Program-made: the position numbers and the translations under genes
The notes under the pieces: generated by a model
Database searches by the model: none
Seen by the model: the letters and a program-made list of their open reading frames with translations, nothing else
What the model was told of the DNA's origin: nothing
In this document: positions 52,096 through 60,411 of the stretch, in pieces
Position numbering within the stretch: position 1 is the first letter of the stretch
How the letters are laid out: every line of letters begins with the position of its first letter
NCBI GenBank assembly: GCA_036265325.1
Contig: DATAPH010000049.1
Span: 14,285-78,284 of the forward strand
DNA: 64,000 nucleotides
Origin: AC-51 sp036265325
GTDB lineage: Bacteria > Actinomycetota > UBA4738 > HRBIN12
Reading direction: 5' to 3'

Positions 52096-53078
52096 GCGAC
52101 GCCTACCGCGCCGCGGGCGTCGACACCGAAGCCGCGGCGAAGGCCGTCTCGCTCATCGCCGACCTCGCGGCAGGCACGCGCCGACCGGAGGTCGCAGACG
52201 TCGTCGGCGGGTTCGCCGGGTTGTTCTCGATCGGACAGGGGAAGTTGCTGGCCGCCGCGACCGATGGGGTCGGCACGAAGCTGGAGATCGCGCGCGCGAC
52301 CGGCCGCCGCTCGACCGTCGGGATCGATCTCGTCGCGATGTGCGCAGACGACGTGGTGTGCACGGGCGCCGAGCCGCTGTTCTTCCTCGACTACATCGCC
52401 GTCGGCCGTGTGGTGCCCGAGCACGTGGCCGAGTTGGTGGCGGGAGTCGCAGAAGGATGTCGCCGCGCCGGCTGCGCGCTGCTCGGCGGTGAGACCGCGG
52501 AGCACCCAGGCGTCATGCCGGGCGATCAGTTCGATCTTGCGGGGTTCTGCGTCGGCACGGTCGACGAGACGAACGTGCTCGGGCCGAGCCGCGTGCGCGA
52601 CGGCGATGTGCTGATCGGGCTTCCTTCCAGCGGGCTCCACGCGAACGGCTACTCGTTGGTACGGCGCGTGCTGCTCGACGGCCGGTCGCTCGATACGCCG
52701 CTGTCCGAGCTCGGCAGGTCGCTCGCCGACGAGCTGTTGGAGCCGTGCGCGATCCACACGCCGGAGGTGCTTACGATGCACCGCGACGGGTTGGTTCACG
52801 CCGCCGCGCACATCACCGGCGGCGGCATCGTCGAGAACCTCGCCCGGATCCTTCCGGAGGGCCTCGGCGCGCGGCTCGACCGCGGCGCGTGGACCGAGCA
52901 GCCGATCTTCGGACTTTTGCAGCGCCAGGCCGGGCTGACCGACGACGATCTGTTCGCGACGTTCAACATGGGGCTCGGGATGATCCTCGCGGTCGCGCCC
53001 GAGCACGCCGAGCCCGCCGCCGCGCACGGCCCAGTCGTTGGACGGATCGAACCCGGATCAGGTGTGACGATCCGGTAG
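52092..53078 (+). CDS. purM: Phosphoribosylformylglycinamidine cyclo-ligase
   Basis: The enzyme (328 aa) closes the imidazole ring to AIR. Motifs include LLAAATDGVGTKLEIA, VGIDLVAMCADDVVCTGA, EPLFFLDYIAVG, GGETAEHPGVM and AHITGGGIVENLARILP. The GTG overlaps the purF stop by 4 nt. AIR is the substrate of the PurE step discussed above. purN, purH and purK are not in the window. Confidence 0.95.
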   Translation: MSDAYRAAGVDTEAAAKAVSLIADLAAGTRRPEVADVVGGFAGLFSIGQGKLLAAATDGVGTKLEIARATGRRSTVGIDLVAMCADDVVCTGAEPLFFLDYIAVGRVVPEHVAELVAGVAEGCRRAGCALLGGETAEHPGVMPGDQFDLAGFCVGTVDETNVLGPSRVRDGDVLIGLPSSGLHANGYSLVRRVLLDGRSLDTPLSELGRSLADELLEPCAIHTPEVLTMHRDGLVHAAAHITGGGIVENLARILPEGLGARLDRGAWTEQPIFGLLQRQAGLTDDDLFATFNMGLGMILAVAPEHAEPAAAHGPVVGRIEPGSGVTIR

Positions 53079-53289
53079 CGACCCACAGGCGCGGCGCATG
53101 CCGGTGGATCGCCGAGGCGGCTGGTGGGTAGCTCCTCCGCGTTCCGAATCGGCCAACTGAGCCGGTGGGCGCCGCAGCGAAGACGCCAGGTGATCCCCTC
53201 TCTCCCGCGCTGAAGGGCTCGGCACATCCGGGGAGGACTGCGATGGCGATCAAGGCGCGAGCTCGCTCCCTCGGGGGCAGCAGTACACG
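53079..53289 (+). other. Non-coding GC-rich stretch after purM; possible structured RNA
   Basis: No convincing gene is seen. Several short hairpins can form (GGC-CAACTGA-GCC near 53152, GGCG...CGCC near 53168-53188), and a GGTGGGCGCC...GAAGACGCCAGG segment (about 53165-53191) faintly recalls the 3' half of some actinobacterial riboswitches. The match is too weak to name. GGGGAGGA followed by an ATG at 53243 opens a frame of only 25 codons. Confidence 0.25.
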
Positions 53290-53502
53290 GTGCTCACCCT
53301 CCCGTGTTTCCACGGAATGACCGTCGACGCCGCCGCGCTCGGGATGCAACGACTCGAAGACGAGGGCTGCCGGCGCGTGGTGTTCGACCGTGCGACCGCC
53401 AGCGACGACGACTGGTATGGGCCGAACGACGGCGGAGACTGGCACCTCGGCTGCACGTTCGTCCGCCGGCGGCCTAGCCGCGCGGGGTCTCACCCGCCGT
53501 GA
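53290..53502 (+). CDS. Small hypothetical protein
   Basis: The frame encodes 70 residues from a GTG and has strongly GC-biased third positions, as in real genes here. It contains TLPCFHGMTVDAAALGMQRL and DDDWYGPNDGGDWHLGC. The frame stays open without a start codon back to 53194, so the start is uncertain or the gene is a remnant. No signal peptide, domain or homologue is recognised. Confidence 0.4.
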   Translation: MLTLPCFHGMTVDAAALGMQRLEDEGCRRVVFDRATASDDDWYGPNDGGDWHLGCTFVRRRPSRAGSHPP

Positions 53503-53582
53503 CTATGCCCGACTCACCCGCTGACTTTGGACCTTCGCCGGAGGGCGTCACCGGCGTTCGCGGAGGTTGAGCCGATGGGCCC

Positions 53583-54002
53583 ATGAACGTTGATGCCTCA
53601 ACGGCCGTAGCTACGACCATGGTTTCGAACGGTCTTCCCACCGTCCTCGTGGTCGACGACGAGCCTCAAGTCGTGTGGGTGATCGAGTTCAGCCTCCAAG
53701 GCGAGGGGTACGAAACCCTGACCGCGCACGACGGGTTCGAGGCTATGACGCAGATCGAACGCCATCACCCGGACCTGATGGTGCTCGACGTGATGATGCC
53801 GCGTATGGACGGTTGGTCGGTCCTCGAGGAGCTCGGGAAGCTGCCGGCCGGGGAGCGTCCGCGGGTCGTGATGGTGACGGCCCTCGCGTCGGCGATGGAC
53901 CGTGCGCGCGCCGAGCGTCTCGGCGCAGCCGCGTTCGTGCCGAAGCCGTTCGACATGGACGACCTCGTCGGCGTCCTCCAAGGTCTCGAGCTCGCCAGCT
54001 GA
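53583..54002 (+). CDS. Single-domain response regulator
   Basis: The protein (139 aa) is one receiver domain after a short unstructured N-terminus: TVLVVDDEPQVVWVIEF, phospho-acceptor in LMVLDVMMPRMDGW and the lysine in FVPKPFDMDD. There is no output domain and no kinase gene next to it, so it is an orphan that may pass phosphate or act by protein contact. An in-frame ATG also lies 12 codons downstream (MVSNGLPTVLVVDD). Confidence 0.88.
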   Translation: MNVDASTAVATTMVSNGLPTVLVVDDEPQVVWVIEFSLQGEGYETLTAHDGFEAMTQIERHHPDLMVLDVMMPRMDGWSVLEELGKLPAGERPRVVMVTALASAMDRARAERLGAAAFVPKPFDMDDLVGVLQGLELAS

Positions 54003-54024
54003 CGCGCCTTGCTAGCGTCGCCCG

Positions 54025-54864
54025 GTGCTGACCGAGGCCCACGTCCGCGAACTGCTCGACATCGACGCACCGCTGCATCGGATGTTCCTCAACGACGAGT
54101 TCGATGTCTGGGCGATCGGCGACGGTCTCGTTGCGAAGTTCCCGCGAACCGAGATCGACGCCGCGAAGGTTCCCGTCGAAACGTCACTTCATCCCAGACT
54201 CCGCGGCCTGCTCGGTGACGTGGTGCCGGCGATCCGCATGACCGGCACGATGGCTGCCTCGGGCCACCGGTTCATCGTTCACGAACGGGCCACCGGGACG
54301 CAGGGTCAGACGGTCGACGGTGTGACCATCGCGCCCGCGCGCGGGTTGGCGGACCACATCGGCATGCTGCTGGGAACGCTGCATCAGGTTGGTTCAGACG
54401 AGGCGCTCGGCGCCGGGACGCGCACAGTTTCGTTCGAGGTGCAGTCGCTGGGTGATGCGACGGTCTCCGCCATGACCCAGATCGCGGGCGACGCGATCGG
54501 TCGGTTCCTTGCGAGCACGCCTCCGGAGACGTCGGCTCGACGAACCCTCTGCCACACCGACATCAAAGGCGAGCACGTCTTCGTGGACGACGACCGTCGC
54601 CGGGTGACGGCGATCATCGACTGGGCGGACACGGAGGTCTGCGACCCGGCGAAGGACTATGCCGGCTTGGTGATCTGGCTTGGCCCGGCGTTGACGCGCG
54701 CCAGCGTGCAGGCGAACGGCGAAGACGATCCGACCCTCGTCGACCGCGCGATCTGGCTGGGCCGTGCAGGGATCGTGGCGTACTGGGACGACGTGCTGAA
54801 GGGCGTCGAGCAGGCGCCGACGGCGCTCATCACGGAGCAGTTGCGGATCGCGTTCAGTGACTGA
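54025..54864 (+). CDS. Aminoglycoside/macrolide phosphotransferase-like kinase
   Basis: The protein (279 aa) has an APH fold: the N-lobe with DVWAIGDGLVAKFPRT, the catalytic loop LCHTDIKGEHVFVDD and the metal-binding IIDWADTEVCDPAKDYAGL. The loop asparagine is replaced by histidine, as in macrolide kinases. A resistance role is not shown; small-molecule kinases of this fold have many substrates. TAGCGT (54013-54018) is 6 nt before the GTG start, pointing to a leaderless message. It overlaps the convergent hotdog gene by 11 nt. Confidence 0.82.
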   Translation: MLTEAHVRELLDIDAPLHRMFLNDEFDVWAIGDGLVAKFPRTEIDAAKVPVETSLHPRLRGLLGDVVPAIRMTGTMAASGHRFIVHERATGTQGQTVDGVTIAPARGLADHIGMLLGTLHQVGSDEALGAGTRTVSFEVQSLGDATVSAMTQIAGDAIGRFLASTPPETSARRTLCHTDIKGEHVFVDDDRRRVTAIIDWADTEVCDPAKDYAGLVIWLGPALTRASVQANGEDDPTLVDRAIWLGRAGIVAYWDDVLKGVEQAPTALITEQLRIAFSD

Positions 54865-55252
54865 AGCGCTGGTGTTCGCTCGGGACCACGGTGGTGCCGA
54901 CCGCCCGAAGCGTCAGGACCGGTTCGTCGAGGAACTCGGCCGCAGAGTCGCTGATGTCGGTCAGCGCGGCGCCGATCTTGTGGATCTCGAACTCGCACGT
55001 CCGTGACGTGTTGCCGACCTTCACGATCTTGCCGCGCGCCTCGATCCAGTCCCCGGCATACAGGGGCGCGAGGAACTCGACCGACTCGTAGGCGCGGAAC
55101 AGGCCCTCGTCTCCGTCGTACTTCATGGCGAGCTCGGTGATCAGGTCGCCGACGATCTTCAGCTGCGTCGCACCCGCCACAAGGTTGCCGCCGTAGTGGG
55201 CGTCCCCCTGGCCGAGCCGCAGGCGGATCAATGCGCTGGGCAGCTCGCTCAC
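54854..55252 (-). CDS. Hotdog-fold enzyme resembling 3-aminobutyryl-CoA ammonia-lyase
   Basis: The protein (132 aa) has IRLRLGQGDAHYGGNLVAGA, DGDEGLFRAYESVEFLAPLY, AGDWIEARGKIVKVGNTSRT and a C-terminal RAVGTTVVPSEHQR. This pattern recalls the Kal enzyme of lysine fermentation, which removes ammonia from 3-aminobutyryl-CoA; identification is from memory of the family. None of the other lysine-fermentation genes is here, so the true substrate may differ. The GTG overlaps the stop of the upstream small gene by 4 nt. Confidence 0.65.
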   Translation of the reverse strand: MSELPSALIRLRLGQGDAHYGGNLVAGATQLKIVGDLITELAMKYDGDEGLFRAYESVEFLAPLYAGDWIEARGKIVKVGNTSRTCEFEIHKIGAALTDISDSAAEFLDEPVLTLRAVGTTVVPSEHQRFSH

Positions 55253-55452
55253 TCGGGGATCACCTTTCCGTGTCGGACGCCGCGCGCGGGCACTCGCGCC
55301 TCGGTGCCGTCTTTCTTGCGAACGAAGTACGTCTCCGCCGCCTCGTCCCACCGTTCGAACACGCCGACCGCTTCGCTCAGGAACCCGTTCGGCAGTTCGA
55401 ATTGGAACGTCACTCGCTTGCCGATGTCGGCGGGTGTCACCAGGTTGGGCAT
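55249..55452 (-). CDS. Small SH3-like domain protein
   Basis: The protein (67 aa) contains IGKRVTFQFELPNGFLSEAV, YFVRKKDGTEARVPARGVRH and a final KVIPE. The pattern matches the SH3-like N-terminal domain found fused to some actinobacterial GNAT acetyltransferases (a VGKRV...RRDGTEVxVP...K layout), here on its own. Function is unknown. The start is 14 nt from the stop of the phosphorylase gene, in the same operon. Confidence 0.65.
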   Translation of the reverse strand: MPNLVTPADIGKRVTFQFELPNGFLSEAVGVFERWDEAAETYFVRKKDGTEARVPARGVRHGKVIPE

Positions 55453-55466
55453 AGCCGAGAAGGGTA

Positions 55467-56237
55467 CTAGAGGGTCCGCACGGCCTCGGCGGCGAGGAGG
55501 AAGAGCAGTTCGCGCCCTTGCGCGTGCTCGTGCCAGCCACGTTGGTCCCACTCCGCGCCGGAGAGATCGTCGCCCGCATACAGGATCTGACCGAACGCCA
55601 CTCCACGGAATCTCGCGACCGCGAAGAACGCCGCGGCCTCCATCTCGACGGTCAAGCATCCTTCGCGGACACGATCGTCGACCTTCTTCCGTGTCTCGCG
55701 GTAGAGCGCATCGGTCGTCCACGTCGTTCCCTCGACGAACGGAACCGCGTGCCGTTCGAGGACGTCTCGGATCGCGCCGACCGCGGCCGGCGTGGGCTCC
55801 ACGGTGCGTGACGCCGGCAGGTAGTGGTAGCTCGTGCCTTCGTCGCGGATCGCGCTCGTCGGAACCACGACGTGGCCGAGCGCCACGTCGGGCACGAGCA
55901 CGCCGGCGCCTCCGCACGCGACGAACGCCCGGCACCCCCGTGCGATCAGCTCTTCCGTGAATCCCGCCGCGAGCGGCGCCCCGACGCCGGGGTGCACGAC
56001 CGCGATCTGGTGACCATCGACGGTGACGCGAAAGACGGGATTCTGTCCGATCTCGCTGATCAGGACGTCGATCTCCTCACCGTCGTAGCGCGCGACCACG
56101 TCTTCGATGACGTCCTGGAAGAAGCAGAGCACCACATGCGGCGGGATGTCGATCGGGTCGAAGACTTCGTTGGGTTCGATCACCGAGGTGGGTGACGGAT
56201 CGAACTCCAGGATGGGCGCGTCGCGGGCGTTGGACAC
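55467..56237 (-). CDS. Nucleoside phosphorylase-like protein (PNP/UDP family)
   Basis: The protein (256 aa) has AVVHPGVGAPLAAGFTEELI, FVACGGAGVLVPDVALGHVV and the signature CLTVEMEAAAFFAVARFRGV with the conserved Glu-Met-Glu. These fit uridine phosphorylase/PNP-type enzymes that split nucleosides with phosphate. The substrate is not evident. The GTG lies 4 nt after the stop of the BtuF-like gene. Confidence 0.82.
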   Translation of the reverse strand: MSNARDAPILEFDPSPTSVIEPNEVFDPIDIPPHVVLCFFQDVIEDVVARYDGEEIDVLISEIGQNPVFRVTVDGHQIAVVHPGVGAPLAAGFTEELIARGCRAFVACGGAGVLVPDVALGHVVVPTSAIRDEGTSYHYLPASRTVEPTPAAVGAIRDVLERHAVPFVEGTTWTTDALYRETRKKVDDRVREGCLTVEMEAAAFFAVARFRGVAFGQILYAGDDLSGAEWDQRGWHEHAQGRELLFLLAAEAVRTL

Positions 56238-56241
56238 GCCG

Positions 56242-57156
56242 TTACCCCAGTTTGGCGATCGTGCCGGCTGGGGGAGCGGCGTACGCGTCGGGGTGTGCCG
56301 CCCACGCCATGATCTCGAGCCCGTCGACCAGACGCGGTCCCGGCCGCGAGAAGTAGGAGGTCGCGTCCACGGCGTACACGTTCCCGTTGCGCACCGCCGG
56401 TGTGTCGGCGAACTCCGGTTGGCTGAGGAACGTGTCGGCCTCTTCCTCGGCTTCCTCCAGGTAGTAGCCGCACGGCATGAAGACGATGACCTCGGGCATC
56501 GCGTCGCGCACCTCGTGCCACGCGGTCTCGCGGCTCGGCTGGCCGTCCTCGGCGAGGACCGGCGTGCCGCCGACCGCGGTGATCATCCCGGGGATCCAGT
56601 GGCCGGCGGAGAATGGCGGGTCCGACCACTCGAGCGCGAAGACGCCGATCGTCGGCAGGCGCTTGGCCTTGTCCTTGACCATCGCGACCCGTTGTTGAAG
56701 CGCGGCCACGAGCTCGGCGCCCTTGTCTTCGCGTTCGAGCATCTTGGCGACGGCACCGATCGTCGAGATGACCTCGTCCAGCGTGTTGGGGTCGAGGGAG
56801 ACGACCTTCGCGTCGGGGAGGCCGAGCTTGTCGAGCGCCACTTGCACCTGGCCGCTCGGCACGGCGCAGACTCGACACAGGTCTTGCGTGAGGATGACAT
56901 CCGGCTGCGTCCGACGGAGCAGATCGACGTCGAGTTGATAGATCGGTTCGCCCGCGCCGACCTTGTCGCGGACCGCGTTGTCGATCTCGCGTGGCGTCTG
57001 GAGGTGACCTTGCGACAGGGCGCTTCGGCTGATGACGGGCTTGGTGACGGCGGCCGGCGGGTAGTCGCACTCGTCGGTGACGCCGACGAGGTCATCGCCC
57101 AGGCCGAGCGCGTACACGATCTCGGTGGCGGACGGCAGCAGCGACGCGATCTTCAC
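56242..57156 (-). CDS. BtuF-like (cobalamin-type) binding protein lacking a signal peptide
   Basis: The protein (304 aa) begins directly with the binding-protein fold: KIASLLPSATEIVYALGLGD, DLVGVTDECDYPP, PDVILTQDLCRVCAVPSGQV and VVSLDPNTLDEV. This is the COG0614-type group related to BtuF. There is no Sec, Tat or lipoprotein signal, and no permease or ATPase gene nearby, so it is probably cytosolic. It may hold a corrinoid or act in its handling. The GTG overlaps the E2 gene stop by 4 nt. Confidence 0.82.
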   Translation of the reverse strand: MKIASLLPSATEIVYALGLGDDLVGVTDECDYPPAAVTKPVISRSALSQGHLQTPREIDNAVRDKVGAGEPIYQLDVDLLRRTQPDVILTQDLCRVCAVPSGQVQVALDKLGLPDAKVVSLDPNTLDEVISTIGAVAKMLEREDKGAELVAALQQRVAMVKDKAKRLPTIGVFALEWSDPPFSAGHWIPGMITAVGGTPVLAEDGQPSRETAWHEVRDAMPEVIVFMPCGYYLEEAEEEADTFLSQPEFADTPAVRNGNVYAVDATSYFSRPGPRLVDGLEIMAWAAHPDAYAAPPAGTIAKLG

Positions 57157-58289
57157 CGAGGCAGCCCTCCCAGCCGTTCGGGCGACTCTAACAGCGCCAC
57201 GAGATCGGTCAGAGCCCGCCCGGCGGCCGCGCCGTCGAGCACGCGATGGTCGAACGTCATCGAGAGCGTGGCTGCGAGCCGGGCCTCGACCGCGCCGTCG
57301 ACGACGAGCGCTCGCGGTTGGATCACACCGAGCGCGATGGTGACGCTCGTGCCGGGCGACAGGATCGGCGTCCCCGCTTCGGACCCGTAGGAACCGGTGT
57401 TGCTCACGGCGACGGTCGCGCTCGTGAGTTCGTCGGGGTGAAGATGACCCTCGCGCGCCGCGACGGCGAGTCGCTCGATCTCCGCGCGGATCGCCGCGAT
57501 GCCGCGCGAACCCGCGTCACGGATCACGGGCACGATCACTCCGTCAGGCGCATCCACCGCGAGGCCAACGTGGACCGCGTCCCGATGTTCGATGACGTGA
57601 TCGCCGAGCCAGACGTCGTTCAAGGTTCGATGATCGTCGAGCGTTCGGACAAGAGCGGCGATGAAGATCGGAAGCGGTGAGACGTCGAGCTCTCGTCGGA
57701 ACGCGTCGAGCGCCGAGCAGTCGACCGTTCGGAAGGTCGTGACCTGCGGGATCGCGCTTTGCCTCGTGAGCACGTCTGCGATCTCCGCACGCCGGCCGAG
57801 TATGCGCTGTTTGATGTCGGCCTCGTTCGGCATGCCGGCGTAGGGGGAGGCTCGCAGCGGTCCGGCCTGCAACACGTCTTCTTCGGTCACGCGACCGTTC
57901 GGCCCGGAGCCGACGACGGCGGAGATGTCCACGCCGAGCTCCTTGGCGAGCTTGCGGACCGGGGGTGTCGCTCGCTGGCCCGCGGCCGGTTGCTCGGGCA
58001 CCGGTGCGTAGGCGAACCCTCGAGGCGCCTCGGATGGCGTCGCGCCGGCTCCGTCGACGTCGAACGTGATCAGCGGCGCCCCGACCGGGACGTCCGCATC
58101 GACGCCGCCGTGCAGCGTGACGATCCGACCCACGAACGGAGATGGGATCTCGACGGCGGCCTTCGCAGTTTCCACCTCGACGAGCGGCTGGTTCAGGGCG
58201 ACGTCGTCGCCCTCGCCGACCAGCCACTCGACGATCCGGCCCTCCTCGAGGCCCTCACCGAGGTCCGGCATCGCGAAGACGCGCTCCAT
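57153..58289 (-). CDS. 2-Oxoacid dehydrogenase E2 (dihydrolipoamide acyltransferase)
   Basis: The protein (378 aa) has one lipoyl domain with the lipoylated lysine at K43 (VEVETAKAAVEIPSP), a peripheral subunit-binding domain (VRKLAKELGVDISAVVGSGP, then NGRVTEEDV) and the catalytic domain ending FDHRVLDGAAAG, with His348 and Asp352. It forms the core of a branched-chain or pyruvate-type complex with the E1 subunits encoded upstream. E3 is not in the window. The ATG shares one base with the E1 beta stop. Confidence 0.92.
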   Translation of the reverse strand: MERVFAMPDLGEGLEEGRIVEWLVGEGDDVALNQPLVEVETAKAAVEIPSPFVGRIVTLHGGVDADVPVGAPLITFDVDGAGATPSEAPRGFAYAPVPEQPAAGQRATPPVRKLAKELGVDISAVVGSGPNGRVTEEDVLQAGPLRASPYAGMPNEADIKQRILGRRAEIADVLTRQSAIPQVTTFRTVDCSALDAFRRELDVSPLPIFIAALVRTLDDHRTLNDVWLGDHVIEHRDAVHVGLAVDAPDGVIVPVIRDAGSRGIAAIRAEIERLAVAAREGHLHPDELTSATVAVSNTGSYGSEAGTPILSPGTSVTIALGVIQPRALVVDGAVEARLAATLSMTFDHRVLDGAAAGRALTDLVALLESPERLGGLPR

Positions 58290-59263
58290 CAGTAGGCGAC
58301 CGTTTCCTTGGTCACGGCGACGATCCGGTCGACGCTCGGGAGGTAGCCATCCTCCAACGAGGCCGGCGGGTAGGGGGCGTCCCAGCCGGTCACGCGGGCG
58401 ATGGGCGCCGCGAGCGAGTCGAACGCGAGCTCCATCGTCCGGGCGGCGATCTCGGCGCCGAACCCGGCGTGCCGCGGCGCCTCGTGTACCACCACGATGC
58501 GTCCGGTTTGCTCGGCGCATGCGCGGAGCAGGTCGTCGGGGAGCGGCGACAGCGAGCGGAGGTCGACCACGCGAGCGTCGATCCCGGCGTCGGCGAGCTG
58601 GGCTGCGGCCTCCGTGATGCGCGCGACCATCGAGCCATACGCCACCAAGGTCACGTCGCGACCGTCGCGGATCACGCGGCCCCTGCCGATCTCGCGTTCG
58701 TCCGCCGTGAGATCGACGTGCCCCTTCGTCCAATACCGAGCCTTCGGCTCGAGCACCACGACGGGATCGGGATCTCGGATCGCGTGCTGGAGCAGCGCGT
58801 ACCCGTCCTGCGGGTTCGACGGCACGACGACCTTGAGGCCCGCGGTGTGCGCGTAGTACGTCTCGGGGCTCTCGCCGTGGTGTTCCTTGCCTTTGATACC
58901 ACCGAAGGACGGGATGCGGATCGTGATCGGCATGTCCACGCGGCCACGGGTGCGCATCCGCATCTTCGCGACGTGGTCGACGATCTGCTCGAACGCCGGA
59001 TACGAGAACGCGTCGAACTGGAGCTCGATCACGGGGCGCCAGCCGGCGAATGCGAGGCCGACCGCCGAGCCCACGATGGCCGCTTCGCTGATCGGCGTGT
59101 CGAACACACGCGTGTCGCCGAACTCGGCCTGGAGCCCGTCCGTCACGCGGAAGACGCCGCCGCTCACGCCGACGTCCTCCCCGAACACCAGCACGCGGCC
59201 ATCGGCGCGCAACGCGTGGCGCAGTGCCTCGTTCAGCGCGCGGCTGAGCGTCCATTCGGTCAT
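58289..59263 (-). CDS. 2-Oxoacid dehydrogenase E1 beta subunit
   Basis: The protein (324 aa) has the transketolase-like pyrimidine domain: VLVFGEDVGVSGGVFRVTDG, FDTPISEAAIVGSAVGLAFA, IRIPSFGGIKGKEHHGESPE and the C-terminal VVHEAPRHAGFGAEIAA. It pairs with E1 alpha. Features fit branched-chain 2-oxoacid or pyruvate dehydrogenase. The ATG at 59263 overlaps the E1 alpha stop by 4 nt. Confidence 0.93.
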   Translation of the reverse strand: MTEWTLSRALNEALRHALRADGRVLVFGEDVGVSGGVFRVTDGLQAEFGDTRVFDTPISEAAIVGSAVGLAFAGWRPVIELQFDAFSYPAFEQIVDHVAKMRMRTRGRVDMPITIRIPSFGGIKGKEHHGESPETYYAHTAGLKVVVPSNPQDGYALLQHAIRDPDPVVVLEPKARYWTKGHVDLTADEREIGRGRVIRDGRDVTLVAYGSMVARITEAAAQLADAGIDARVVDLRSLSPLPDDLLRACAEQTGRIVVVHEAPRHAGFGAEIAARTMELAFDSLAAPIARVTGWDAPYPPASLEDGYLPSVDRIVAVTKETVAY

Positions 59264-60345
59264 CTGCGCTCCGTGGCGAGCGCCTCGTCGCGCATCCGCT
59301 CGAACGTCGCCGGCGGCTCGGCGTACACCCAGTCGAACGCCCACTCGGCGGGCGGACCAGGCGTCGCGACCACGCCTTCGCGGACCGTGAGCGCGAACGT
59401 TTCCGCCTCTTCGTCGCACGCGGCGACGAACGCGTCGTCTGCGTGGCCGGCTCCGACCAACCAGGTGCGGAACCGCGGGATCGGGTCGAACGCTCGGGCC
59501 GCCTCCACGTCCGGATCGGCGCGATAGCGCCCGGCGTCGTCGGCGGTGGAATGCGCGCCGATCCGATACGTCAGCGCTTCGATCAACGTCGGGCCGTCGC
59601 CGGCGCGGGCTCGCGCAACCGCCTCGCGCGTGACTTCGTACACCGCCAGCACGTCGTTCCCGTCGACACGCACGCCGGGGAAGCCGTACCCCTCCGCGCG
59701 GCGCCAGATCTCACCCGCCGTCTGCGACGCGGTCGGCACGCTGATCGCCCACCCGTTGTTCTGGCAGAACAGCACGAGCGGCAGCCGCCTGACGCCCGCC
59801 AGGTTCGCGGCCTCGTGGAAGTCGCCCTCGCTGGTCGCGCCGTCGCCGAAGTAGGCGATCGTGACGTCGTCGCTCGCGTCGAGCTGGCGGCCGAGCGCGT
59901 ACCCCGCCGCGTGTGCGACCTGCGTCGCGATCGGGATGCAGATCGGTCCGAAGTGCGTCGCGCGCGGGTCGTAGGGTCCGCCGTGCCACGTGCCTCGGTG
60001 GTACTGCAGGTACTGCACCGCGTCGACGCCGCGGATCAGCGCGACGGGCAGCTCGCGGAACGTCGGCCAGACGAAATCGTCGCGACCGAGCGCCCACGCG
60101 GAGCCGACCTGGGCGGCTTCCTGGCCTTCGTGACCGGGATAGACGGTCAGCTCGCCCTGGCGCTGCAGGGCGATGCACTCGCGGTCGAGCCGCCGCGCGA
60201 CCACCATCCACCGGTAGAGCTCGCGGAGCGCCGTGGTGTCGAGGTCGTCCGGAAGGGCACCGACGAGGGAGCCGTCTGGAGCCACGACCTGCCGGGGTTC
60301 CGAGCCGCTCCAGTGCGCGGGCGGCTGGGGGTGTGGTTCGGCCAC
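59260..60345 (-). CDS. 2-Oxoacid dehydrogenase E1 alpha subunit
   Basis: The protein (361 aa) carries the thiamine-diphosphate motif IAYFGDGATSEGDFHEAANL with the later CQNNGWAISVP, plus RRLDRECIALQRQGEL and RIGAHSTADDAGRYR. The last motif is typical of branched-chain E1 alpha, but pyruvate E1 alpha is close. The GTG at 60345 has AAGGAG about 8 nt upstream. TATCCT (60380-60375) is a candidate -10. It heads the seven-gene run down to 54854. Confidence 0.92.
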   Translation of the reverse strand: MAEPHPQPPAHWSGSEPRQVVAPDGSLVGALPDDLDTTALRELYRWMVVARRLDRECIALQRQGELTVYPGHEGQEAAQVGSAWALGRDDFVWPTFRELPVALIRGVDAVQYLQYHRGTWHGGPYDPRATHFGPICIPIATQVAHAAGYALGRQLDASDDVTIAYFGDGATSEGDFHEAANLAGVRRLPLVLFCQNNGWAISVPTASQTAGEIWRRAEGYGFPGVRVDGNDVLAVYEVTREAVARARAGDGPTLIEALTYRIGAHSTADDAGRYRADPDVEAARAFDPIPRFRTWLVGAGHADDAFVAACDEEAETFALTVREGVVATPGPPAEWAFDWVYAEPPATFERMRDEALATERR

Positions 60346-60398
60346 GGCTGAAGCTCCTTGCGACGGATGCCGAGAGGATACGTGACGGCACCCCTCGC

Positions 60399-60404
60399 TA
60401 AACT
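60399..60404 (+). promoter_or_regulatory. -10 box of the hypothetical gene at 60412
   Basis: TAAACT lies 7 nt before the ATG at 60412 and there is no Shine-Dalgarno, which fixes the start downstream of an earlier in-frame TTG/GTG-type start at 60358. Confidence 0.5.
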
Positions 60405-60411
60405 CCGCACG

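Noticed and set aside
53243..53320. A 25-codon frame with a good Shine-Dalgarno before the ATG at 53243
   Set aside because: It is short, Arg/Ser-rich and out of frame with the better coding signal at 53290; it is mentioned only as part of the unresolved region.
54025..54864. Antibiotic-resistance gene call for the APH-fold protein
   Set aside because: The fold serves many substrates and the neighbours give no hint of resistance.
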